A stretch of DNA of 64,000 nucleotides. Source: Brienomyrus brachyistius (taxonomy: Eukaryota; Chordata; Actinopteri; Osteoglossiformes; Mormyridae). Below are positions 10,701-22,700 of the stretch, piece by piece (within the stretch, counting starts at the first letter, position 1; the number at the start of each line of letters is the position of its first letter). The translations under genes and the position numbers were made by a program. Below the pieces are notes generated by a model that saw nothing but the letters and a program-made list of their open reading frames with translations, made no database searches and had not been told where the DNA came from. The stretch is taken from contig NC_064548.1 of assembly GCF_023856365.1 (NCBI RefSeq), positions 16,227,642-16,291,641 on the forward strand, given 5' to 3'.

Positions 10701-13700
10701 CTCATGTTCACAATTAATGAGATCTTTTATCTCAAGTAGCAACTATATTTGTTCATGATTTCTTCATAATTTATACTTCACAAGTAACTGAGTTATTACT
10801 AAGTGTTTGTTACCTGTCAAGTAAACTATTACCAATTATTACTGGTTAATCGTTACCATCCTACTCTGCTCTAGGACCAACAAACTATACAAATAAAACA
10901 GCTCAAATATACTGACAAGTTTTCATTATCATATTATAATATTAGCTCAATTTTGTTATGAATGACGATGCCAGTATCTATTGTGCCCTGTATAACTCAC
11001 TTTTCAGAGAATATTCTTAATGCTATTTCAAAGTTATTTGCTTTTCCGGGAAGTCACTGAAGAAAAATGTTTAAAGTTAACTTTTTAAAGTATTTTTATC
11101 CTTAAACCATGCTTTTAGTCCCTGAGATCCATGAGAAATTTTCAGCTGAGATACACAATCAGGTCAGATCTTTTCTTCACTGTGCCTAAAGATATCTGGG
11201 GTGGTGAAAAAGTGAGACTTCTCCCAGAGCCTATGGAGATCTGTTTTACAGACCGTACTGAGCTTTCTTCGAGGTGACTTTCTTCCAAGAAAAATCTGAG
11301 AAATACAACAGATAAAGGAGATACCTCAGTCCAGGTATTAAACCACTGAAAAGGAGAGACCTCAGTCCAGGTATTAACCCCCTGAAAAGGAGGGACCTCA
11401 GTCCAGGTATTAACCCACTGAAACGGAGAGACCTCAGTCCAGGTATTAACCCACTGAAACGGAGAGACCTCAGTCCAGGTATTAACCCACTGAAAAGGAG
11501 AGACCTCAGTCCAGGTATTAACCCACTGAAAAGGAGAGACCTCAGTCCAGGTATTAACCCCCTGAAAAGGAGGGACCTCAGTCCAGGTATTAACCCACTG
11601 AAAAGGAGAGACCTCAGTCCAGGTATTAACCCACTGAAACGGAGAGACCTCAGTCCAGGTATTAACCCACTGAAAAGGAGAGACCTCAGTCCAGGTATTA
11701 ACCCCCTGAAAAGGAGAGACCTCAGTCCAGGTATTAACCCACTGAAAAGGAGAGACGTCAGTCCAGGTATTAACCCACTGAAACGGAGAGACCTCAGTCC
11801 AGGTATTAACCCACTGAAAAGGAGAGACCTCAGTCCAGGTATTAACCCCCTGAAAAGGAGAGACCTCCTTCCAGGTATTAACCCACTGAAAAGGAGAGAC
11901 CTCAGTCCAGGTATTAACCCACTGAAAAGGAGAGACCTCAGTCCAGGTATTAACCCACTGGAAAGGAGAGACCTCAGTCCAGGTATTAACCCACTGAAAT
12001 GGAGAGACCTCAGTCCAGGTATTAACCCACTGAAAAGGAGAGACCTCAGTCCAGGTATTAACCCACTGAAAAGGAGAGACCTCAGTCCAGGTATTAACCC
12101 ACTGAAAAGGAGAGACCTCAGTCCAGGTATTAACCCACTGAAAAGGAGAGACCTCAGTCCAGGTATTAACCCACTGAAAAGGAGAGACCTCAGTCCAGGT
12201 ACTCCTTTTCAGTGGGTTATAAGAAGAAGAAGAAAAAAACACACAAGTGCCACACCCAGCCACCTCTGATGCCCTAAAAAGGTTTAGCAGATAAACAGTC
12301 ATCAGAAGCCACATGCCAGCTGTCCCCTCACACCAGCGTTCTGAGTTTTATTAGCATTACTGAATAAGGCTCAGTCTTCCCTGTACTGCTTTCTTTTCCT
12401 TACTTTTCTTTTCTAAGACAGACTCTTCAGATACACTGGGACCCTGTACTGCATGAGCAGCTGAAAGATGGATGAATAAATGGATGATTTAATGCTAACA
12501 AGTTGAATTTTGGGAAAAGGGATATATTTACATCAATCGTTGCTCCACATTGGTGGACTGCAAATTTTCTCTCACTTCTTTCAGTCCAGAACAAAGAGGT
12601 TTCAACAAAACATTGAGTATTTATATCAATTGTCACGTGGTCCATCTACTACCAAGATTATATTTTGGCATAATGTCGGACATCCCAGCTCTCCAAGTTC
12701 TGGGAGTCTCCTGCATGTTGATAGGGGCTCCCTGATGTCCACAAATGATATATAATATGCCAGACATTTGTTTTTTAGAGACAGAGCATGTGTGAGAAAG
12801 AGCAAAGACCCAAGACCTTATCTAGAATCTTTGAAGATGGAGAGCAGACATCAGGCAACTGCCTCCAACATGCAGGAGACTCCTGGAACTTCCAGGAGAG
12901 CTGGGATGTCTGAAATGTACAGTAAGTCACCATAATATAAGACATAACCCAGATGTCTGAGTCTCCCCCTCCATCCACATACATCATCCTTCTCTGGGCT
13001 GCAAACTTTCACCCACAGGATGTGGTCTAGAAGCCAGTCGATAGGTTTCTCTTTGTAGAACATTAAGATGAACTCCACAATCAGGTTGAGATCAGGGGAC
13101 TGGAACATCTTCCCTGTACAGAAAGAGGCATGGATGAGGAAGCGAATTTGATTGAAAATTACAATTTTCCTGTGTGCTTTTTTGCATAGCATGCCTCTGA
13201 ACTGAGGTTGTTCGGGGTGCAGCAAAAATATTCTCTCTGCTTTTAGTACTCGAGACATCTCACCTTGCCAGCACCCAGCTACAGTCCCATGAGAAAATAT
13301 CACCACACCCACTACAGATGTAAGATAGTGAAGGGCAAATTAATATTTGACCCCACTAGAAAGTGCTCTTGGTTTGCTTTGGGGAATGCTTTGAGCCCTT
13401 TTATGAACAGAGAGCACCATCTAGTGGGGGTCAGAAAATACAGCAAATGGTTCAAGAAGCTTCATTTGGCCATAAGTAGTGTAAAATCAAAGCTATGGAG
13501 CCAATGAGGTTAACAAAATTACTGGGTCACAAAACATCTTCTATGGCTGTTCCTGTTCGGTATGGACAAGAAACTGTAGTATGGTTGTGTAGTCTGGAGG
13601 AATGGAAACGGATTAATAAAAATAGCCCAAATCAGAATTTCTCAGAATATAATGCACAATATGTACATGCTAATCTATACGAGGTCCCTCACCAATAAAA

Positions 13701-16700
13701 CCTAGCTGAGAAAACTCCAGAATCATCCATTCCTCAGAAGACAGCTGCAGCGCAAACGTCTTCATGGTGTCAAAGTAGTTTGGCTTGGCAACGATGTCAT
13801 CTTCCAGCTACAAGGCATGAGACGGAAAAGGACTTTCAGACACACTGTTCATACGATAGAAGCAATCAATCAAGAGACTTATACTTCACCAAGCTAATAG
13901 TTATCAACATCATGATAAAATTCAAAATAAAATCTATTAGCACCTTCAGAACAATTTATCTTAGTAATCTGAGAACCGAACAAAAGTATCTTATTCAAAT
14001 ATACATATATTTGCAGTTGAATGTGTAGTTCAATATGGGAGGTGCCACTTGGAACTCTTATGATACAGTTCTCATGAAAACATGCAGCCTATGTATGTCC
14101 CTACATACCTGTACATAATAAAGACCTTTGTTCACCGCGTACATCATCAGGAAAGCATAGTCCAAATTCTGTTTCGTTCTCCACCTGTTTTGATACATGA
14201 ATCTCTGAATTAATGTAACATGGGAAAGTGCAGTGCAGAGTAAAAGCATAGAGAGTAAAACCTGAGGCATAATTTGTAATAAACTACTAACGTGTAAATT
14301 TTCAGGTTACCTTTATTATATTTTGAAACTGCAGCGACTGAGACTCTGCGTTGCCAATTGTGAGTGATTAGCCATGACATGGAATGACATCACACATCCA
14401 GAATGTTCCCCTGCCTTGTACTCTTGGCACCTGCAGGTTCCCCAAGACCTCATGCGGAATAATTGCTTCTGAAGATGAATGGATCCATCACGGCATCCAG
14501 CATTATCCAAGGGAAATTCATCACTAACAGCAGTTTATGGCTATAACGTCTACCTGTTTCCAAAGTCACAGTCCCAAGTGAGGTGCAGTTAGAGTTGAGA
14601 GCAAAGTCTCTTTGTTTCACTGGAGAGAATAAATTCTTTGTCATTTTTCTTTATCGGGGGAGGAGTTCACGAGAGAAGTTCTCTGGGCCAACTTGCAAAT
14701 TGCAATGAACAAAATAAAAAGACAAAAGTAATGGAACACAAATGCACAATTCTCTGAAGGCATCACTGTCTCTGTTTTACATTAAATCCAATGAAACAAG
14801 CACCTGCTTCTCTCCTGCCTGTGTTTTCCACCCCCTAGAAGCAACCTGGTGCCAGCCGGCAAATTTGAATGATATTAGAATTGCTCACTTTGCGGGAAAA
14901 GGACTGCAAACACTGCAACAGCAGCTCAACAGCCGCACCCAGTAAAAGCCAGGAATAGCAAACGCCTTGCGATATTTCTCAGTAATTCTAGTATCATTTG
15001 CCAGTAAAGGCGAGGTCCGGTGACTCATCTAACTCACATAATTTTGCAACCTTACAGTATTTATGAATTATTTTACTACACCTTTTAACAAAGTTGTTCT
15101 TTGTTTCCTGAGGTCTTATTTCATTGAAATAACTAAGAACCAATTTTCAGTGGAGTCTAGAATTTAATTAATGCACCAGCCTACAGTAAAGAGGTCATAC
15201 TATGTCTTGTATATGCAGCCCAAGTGCTGAAAAGGGGAAATGAAGCCTCACCTGACTCTCTCCTTTGTGTCACCAAAGGTTTCCCTCAGGTTGTTCAAGT
15301 CGGGGTAGTAGCTGGTCGGAGGGGAGATGACCTCTAGCAATCCAGAGCTGAACTCGCTGGTAAAACTGCAGCACGAAAGTCAGGGGATTAAATAAAGTTT
15401 GAAATGAATGAGAATGATCTCACAGATAACATTTCAGGAAGTTGCGCAAGGATTAAGTTCTTTCAAATCCACATTTTGTATACTGTTATTGCAAACAGCC
15501 TGCTTGCACAGACAGTGAATTATGTGGCCGCAACTGAACATGTATAACAAACAGACATGGACAAAAGGCTTTTGTACAGCTAAGCGTTAAAATGGCTCAG
15601 ATGTGAGATGTGAGTGATTTTACACTTGGTGTGATTGCTGGGGCCAAAGATGGTGGTTCCAGGACTCTGAGAAGCAGCCCCCATTTGAGAATTTTAAAAT
15701 GCTACAATATCTCCAGTTTTGACAGGTCTGATCACACTCAAGTAAAAGGGTTAGGGTTAGGGTTAGGGTTAGGCGGCACGCAACTGCTTCTGCAGCCCCT
15801 CGACGACACTCTTCACGTAGTCCGTGTCCGTCTGTGGGGAGAGAAATATCCGCTAAACGTGCAGCCAAGAGAGAAACTCCTCCTGACTGTAGCTCAGTCC
15901 TACACCGGAAAGTGGATTCAACGGACATGCGAATTGTTGGGAAATTTTACAAAAGTTAAACTGAGAAGAGAATCCTCCAGGTCTAAAAAATATTTAAAAA
16001 CACAACTATTCTACAAATGGATTGCATTGTATGGGAGAAAATACTTGTAGCTCATGAATAATGTGGAGAGAATCTGCAAAGAGATTCCTGATCCACATTC
16101 GTGATTCTTGTTTAGAGTGTTAGTGAGTCATGTAGGTGATAACTTTGTTAGATGGTCAATGAAATGGACCCTCGGAAGGACGTACCTCCCCAACAAAGAC
16201 GACGATGACACAGTCCAGCTTCTCTTCAGGTGACAGCCTGTCGATGAGAGAGCGCAGTGTCTCCGCCAGGTAGGACCTGACCTCCCTTTTCACCGTGGGG
16301 ATCCCCATCACTATGGACACTGCGCAGAGGAGAAGCAGGATGAAAACCAAGCCTTGAACATCATTGCAAAATCATGCTACACCCTCTCTGAGTTCCATTC
16401 CAACAACCGGGTTGTTAAGCTAAATGGTCACTGACCAAAAACCATGTAGCCTGGCTGTGTCCAAGAGTGCTTTGCATTGGTTGTTGCTGTTGCATTCAAG
16501 AGAAGCTCTCGCTCATTCACGCCAGTGTTATTCATAGTCTAGCATGCATTGTTGTCAGGAGTTGTCAGAAATGTATTGATTGACTACCGTAGTATTTGTG
16601 AATGGTCGCAAACAATGGTAGTCCCTAAACAAGGAATGTGTACCGTTTATTTAATTTTCATAGCGAAAAAAATGGAAAAGTTTTTTGAGACATGGCAAAA

Positions 16701-19700
16701 TGGCACATAAACAAATGAATTGACATTTAGTATAGTTCCGGTAATGATATGAAGGAAAATATATGTATATTTGATCCTGCCCCCTACCTCTTTACTTTTA
16801 CATCTTAGAGCTCCAGCTCCGGTCCTGAAGAGCTACTATCCAGTAGGTTTTTTATTCTACCCGGCTTTTGTTGAGCTGCACCTGTTCCTGGCATTTGCCT
16901 GAGAGCAGGTGTGGTTCATCAGAAGCCAGGTACGATAGAAAACCTACTGGATAGTAGCTTTCCAGGACCGGAGCTGGAGACCCCTGCTCTAAGGTGTAAA
17001 AGTAAAGAAGAAACACAAAACTATTCCATTAATAGATAATACTGCAGAGGACTCCTGTTAATGTGTATTCAGTCTAACAGCGGCCTTCTGTGCACATCGG
17101 CAATTTAGTGGTAAGGAATGCGGCCTTGTCACTTGAAAGCCCTCGGGCCAGTTGAGCAAGTGCCCTTAATCTGAACTCCTCTAGTATAATACCCTGTATA
17201 ATAGCTGTACAACTAAGACAGCAAATCAATTTGGATAAAAGTTTAAATCACCCTGGGAACACCAACAGTAGCCAAGTGTTTGATTTATTAGATTTCTTGT
17301 TTATCTATAATAAATTCTTCCATGCATGTTTAACTGTTTATCCAGTACAGGAGCATAAGGTATATGGCAATAACACATTAAATATTACCCTTTCAACAAG
17401 ATAACACAGTATTAGTTAAAGGTCTGAACAATCCTGCTTTTAATTCATCTGTCTATAACTTAGCCATGATATTCACCCCAACCATCTCTAACTAGGTCTG
17501 TTGGGTTTGGGTGAGGGGGTGAAGAGGCCAGGCCATCTGTCCCAGCACGCCATCTCTTTCCTTGTGCACACGATACCACTTACTACGTTACCTCAAAGTA
17601 TGCTTAGGGTCATCATTTGGTTAAAAAACAAATGATTTTCAGTAAGCTTGTGCAGACGTTCGACCGGTACTGTATATGATAAGAGTTATATATCAACATA
17701 AACAGCTCAGTGTGTGCTTCTGTGCAAAGGCTCACTTTGGATTTCTGAGGAGGTCGAGACCTTTCCAGCTGGGTTTACACAGGAGGTCGTTTTGTGGGTC
17801 TATTACACAGTTAAAGGGTCTATTTATAGGAGTGAGCTGGTGTCTCAGTGGAGAGCCCTTCGTGTCATTAGAGTGCTCTTTAACAATGGCGCATGTGCCC
17901 GTGGATCAGATCAGGCCCTCCTCCACCCTGTTTCCCATGAAAGCTCGCCGTCCCGCGGAACACAAAACGGACTGAAGATGAAAGGAACCGTGGAGAGGTA
18001 TACTAATCATCCCCAGGGGTGATCATTTTTCTTTTTTATAACGTATCGCAAATGTGGTTTATCAGGCCGTCTAGCCTCAGGAGAGCAGAGGGACAGAAGT
18101 CAAAGCAACTCAGTGGCATGAATCACCAAACTACAGTACTGTGCAAAAATCTTAACAAGTCAAAGAAAATGTTTAAGGCTATTTATCTGGATAAGAAATG
18201 TATATTTGCTTGAAAAAAAAACACAATTAAACATTTGAAGACATGCAAATCAACAGAAGCACAATAAAATATGAGCCAGAATTTCCACTGAGTTCTCCAC
18301 TGAGTTACTGCTATTTTCTGCTCAGGGGCACCTCAGCCATTCCATGCATCTGTCAAATTTCTATTTCAAATTAATTAATTAACTTAGTTGAGTCGAGAAC
18401 TACATGGGTGTATTGGACAATTGCTGTAAATACTGAGGTGACTTTAGGAGATGTTTGAAATTTGCTAATCTGATTCTTCGACAAGCATAATATCATGTTT
18501 TTACGCTAGCACGAAGATCTTCTTTGATAGTACCCTACCTATAATCATAGGTGGTTCTAAACCCTATTTAGGGGGTCTGGAACTCTCAGACTCCTGTCTC
18601 AGCCCCTCTAAAAATAATTATTGTGTACAGTAGCACCCCTGTACAGCAAACTTAAACATGCAGTTTAGGACGTGGGGCTGGCAGCCCATATTTTTTCAGG
18701 GTCAAATCCTTGAATCGCCCCTGCCTTCAGTGCGCCAATTCAAACACTGGAATACAAGAATTCTGGACAATATGTTTCATTGATCCCTCATCATTGGCTG
18801 AATATTGGATGCTGGCTTTTACGTACATTTCCACAGTGGAAATGCTATGGCCCTGAGATCACCCATCAGTGCACATCTGTGCATTATTTGCTTTAATATC
18901 CATGCACTGATTCAGCATTGCTTTTATTTCCTCTATATGGGGCTGTACCCATCTCAATTGGCTTTCCCTCATCAGTTAATTCTTTAATTTCCCAAAAAAT
19001 GATGACGGCATGCGAGGGATTCCATCTCAAAAGCGCTGAGAAATAGTGGCCTGAAAGATCAATGAACCGAGCACCAGTGAAGTGCTGAGATAGCAGCAGA
19101 TCTGATTTCCACATCTGAACGCAGCTATCTCTGTGACACACCCCCTGGGGAGGAAGGCAGATTCTCCGTTTCAGTTTGAAGATGATAAGGGGGGGTTTGC
19201 ATGACAAATAATATAATGGACTGGCTTCACACTAGCAGCTGTGAGACCTTGGGTGCAGAGTGGGTATGTGTGTTTTCGCATTACCTTGAATGTGTAATTA
19301 ACGTCTGTCTTTCTAGCTCTCTGTTTGTTTTTGCTCTTCTGGATGTCAAAATGGCAGTGAAAGCTCATTCATTGCAAAGACTGCTCTAGAGTCTTGTGCG
19401 GAATGGTAAACAGCACTGGGAAGGGAAAGGCGGGCTAGGAGAAATGCTTTCTAAACAGATGACTTCTTTCAGTTCATCTTGTATAGTTACCCGACTTGAA
19501 CTCCAGCAATCAGCCAAAATCAGGTAAAGGGAATAAAAAAGGACTTTACTTCATAAATTTAAAAAAAAAAACAAAAGGTGAAACAATAGGGTTAACTGGT
19601 ACTAGGGACAGACAAGTATGTCAGTGCTTCCTTTCGGGTGGACAATGAGACAAAGGAAGTGTAGTACAAGAGAAATCAGCTTATCCCTCTTCCTATTCCT

Positions 19701-22700
19701 CCCTTATTTTGTAACAGAGATGGTCTTTTGTGCCTCCCAGCCTTACAGATTTGAGAGGAACATGATCTTTCCAATAAAACCACACCAGGAAAGCCAACCA
19801 GATCATCGCACTTCCACAGCGAGGGACCAAACCTGATCCGCTCACTCCCACACTAAAGAGGACAAAAGCCGGTGGACCCCTGACTCAGGTTCCCAAACAA
19901 TCACTTAGAGCACGAACTGATTATGCTGCAGTAAAAGAGGCTGGATATTGCTTCTCCTGTTGTGCTGCTTTGACTTTAAATGGCATGTGAACTTAGTTTC
20001 GGACTTCAGAAACAAAGGCCGCGTAAGGCAACACCAAAGGTACAGCCAGAGTGGACGAAAGTAGCATTTTGGCGTTGTCTGCTATTAGGCCTTTAGCCTA
20101 ATGGAGAATGGGCTAGACAGTTCTGGAACCAGGAGAGCCTGAAAGTGATAACGCATTCAATATCCAACATCCCCAGTTCAATTGTAATGGAAGTGAGGTC
20201 TTGACCAAAAGAACAGCCATGGGTCTGTTGTGGTCTTGCATGACTAAATGTGATTTGGAAGATTTTCTTTAACACTTTGGTAAACTGATGCAGAAGGTCA
20301 AGAATATCTGAATAAATGTTCGTGACAACTGTTCTACAATACTTTTGTAAGGAGAGAAGCATGGCTGTCCCAGGGTGGGGCGAAAACAGTGAGTCATTCA
20401 TCAGTGCGTAATTAAAAATAATATGAAACTTCTGCTTTGTCTCTCACAGAAGGACACACACCCCAGACTTGTTGACCTTCCTGGCACCTGTGTTGTTTCC
20501 CAGAACACTTCTGTCCTGCTGAACCTAAAAAGGCCATCTTCTATTTCCTTTCCTCATCACCACTCTGCTAAACTTGTACCCTAAGTTCCCTATCTATCCA
20601 GCCTTTCCCACGTGATGCAGTTGTATTTCCTTGCCCAGCCAAATAAAACAACCCTTACAGCATTCCTTCAGTTTCTGTACTATTCGCATCCACACTTGTG
20701 CAGTTGTCATGAGAGACTGTCGCCATGCCCACCTCCAGTCCGGCCCTGCCCCACTCGCACCACCGGGTAAAGGCTCTCCGGATTGTTCAAGAGATGAGGT
20801 ACATGGTAGTAGACATTAGGCACCTGGAGCAGCTCCTTGTGGGTGAGAGCCTTCAGCAGGTTTTGGGTCTCGTCTGAGGGAAGCAAGTGATAATGGGGCA
20901 ACCTGTTAGAATGTAAGCATAATGAAGAATACACTGGGCCTCTTTCTGGGTATGAAACCTGGACACAGCATTGAGGCTGAGTAAAACCATGGATCATGGC
21001 TTCTGATCATGTGCAGCACCAACACACCACTCAAGAACTTCCAGGGATTAATATCTGTTTAGGTGAATGGACTAGGAAGCATGTTAACATTATTAGCAGA
21101 TAAGTATATGCTAAGGGAAGAGGAGTCCAGGCTTAAAAGCTCATTTAAGAGCATTTTTTAAATTTTTACAACAATTGTCGTAAGCACCTCTTGTTACCAA
21201 AGACGACAAAACCTCAAAGAAATATTTATTTGTGGGATTAATACTTCTGGGATTAATAATCTTTGTAAACCTGCCTTTGTATAAGGTTTTCATAGATTTC
21301 ACGCTGTAACCAATACAAAGGATACAAAGGAAAACAACGTACAGTAACAGACAAAATTCTGGACACACCTACTGAAAATCATTTGTTTTTCAACAAAATA
21401 ACAACGCTAAGCATATCTCCAGGTTATGCAATAAGTATTATCTTCTGAACAATGAAAGAGACGGAGAACTATGAGGGATGGCCTGGCTCTCACAATCCTC
21501 TGTCCTAAACCCTATAGAGCTGGTTTTGGGATGAGTTGCACTGAAGAGTAAGAGCGAGGTAGAAAACTTGTGCCTAAAACTGGCATAAAATTTCAGGGAA
21601 TGTTGAGATGGTCAACAACATCGTTCCAATATTTGATATGTATTACTTCATTGCCTTAGGCCTTTTGCTTTAAGGTAAATAATATAGTTATAATGAAACA
21701 AGTGCTTAAAAGCAGGTGTATCCAGATTGTTTGAACTGGTACTTCAAGTATAGAGAAACGTATACAAAATGGTGATATATATACATAGAGGCAACCTGGG
21801 AACCCTGAGAAGCACTAAGGAGAGCAAACAAAGGTTCGTATCAAAAGGACAAACTATTAACAAGTGACGCAGTGATGCTAATGGTTAATGTGACGGACTA
21901 TACCCACAGTCACCTGAGGTGCTTGTATTAGTTTGCTTGCTGCCACTGCTGTCTATGATGGTTTGCCGGAACTGCTCGAGGATGCTGCTGAGCTCAGAGG
22001 AGCGCTGCAATGTCCTGTGCTCTGCCACGCGGAGGCGCTCTCTCAAGGCGTGGAACTCCCGCTGGTAAGTCATCAGCTTCTCTGCAAGAGGAGAAAGACC
22101 GAGAGGGATGTATTTGCACATCGTTTATCGTGACTGCTTCATCACAGTCGTGGCACTGATGTCAACCATATGCTTTCCATTGGATGCCGTTTCAATGACG
22201 TACATATAATTTGCTTTTCTAATCGTCCATTTTTAACTGTCACGTAAGAATTTCTCTCATAGGCATGTTGCTCATATAAGCACCTCTCAAACTGAATGAC
22301 ACAGCTCCAGAATTCTCACAATACCTTAAATAAGATGAGATGAGATGAGATGAGATGAGATGAGATGAGATGAGATGAGATGAGATAAGATAAGATAAGA
22401 AGAACTTTATTTATCCTGAGGGAAATTTTTTTGTCTTAAACATGCTCAGTACAACAAGAGGAATAAAGGTGAGACAGTAAAGAGCTTAAAGAGAATATTT
22501 GAATATCCATCCATCCATTTTCCAAACCGCTTATCCTATATTGGGTCGTGGGGGGTCCAGAGCCTATCCCGGAAGCAATGGGCACGAGGCAGGGAACAAC
22601 CCAGGATGGGGGGCCAGCCCAGACATTATAGATGTCAGCTTTAATTAAAGTGTTACTAGAGGTGTTTGTGAATAGTGAAACTAAGGTCAAAGACGCAAGC

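Noticed and set aside
11142..12314. 390-aa open frame with a 12-residue repeat ([12 protein letters not shown]) on the minus strand
   Set aside because: It is the 36-bp minisatellite read in one frame. The frame stays open because the unit is a multiple of three, and it lies in an MGAT4A intron.
15748..15773. Chromosome end or telomere junction
   Set aside because: Only four units, within a continuous gene with exons on both sides.
15780..15831. A GC donor (CAGTT|GCGTGC) or the GT two bases later for MGAT4A exon 5
   Set aside because: AAGCA|GTTGCG is a canonical GT donor, keeps phase 2 and gives [12 protein letters not shown], which aligns without a gap to the family. The GC choice adds a residue and the later GT shifts the frame.
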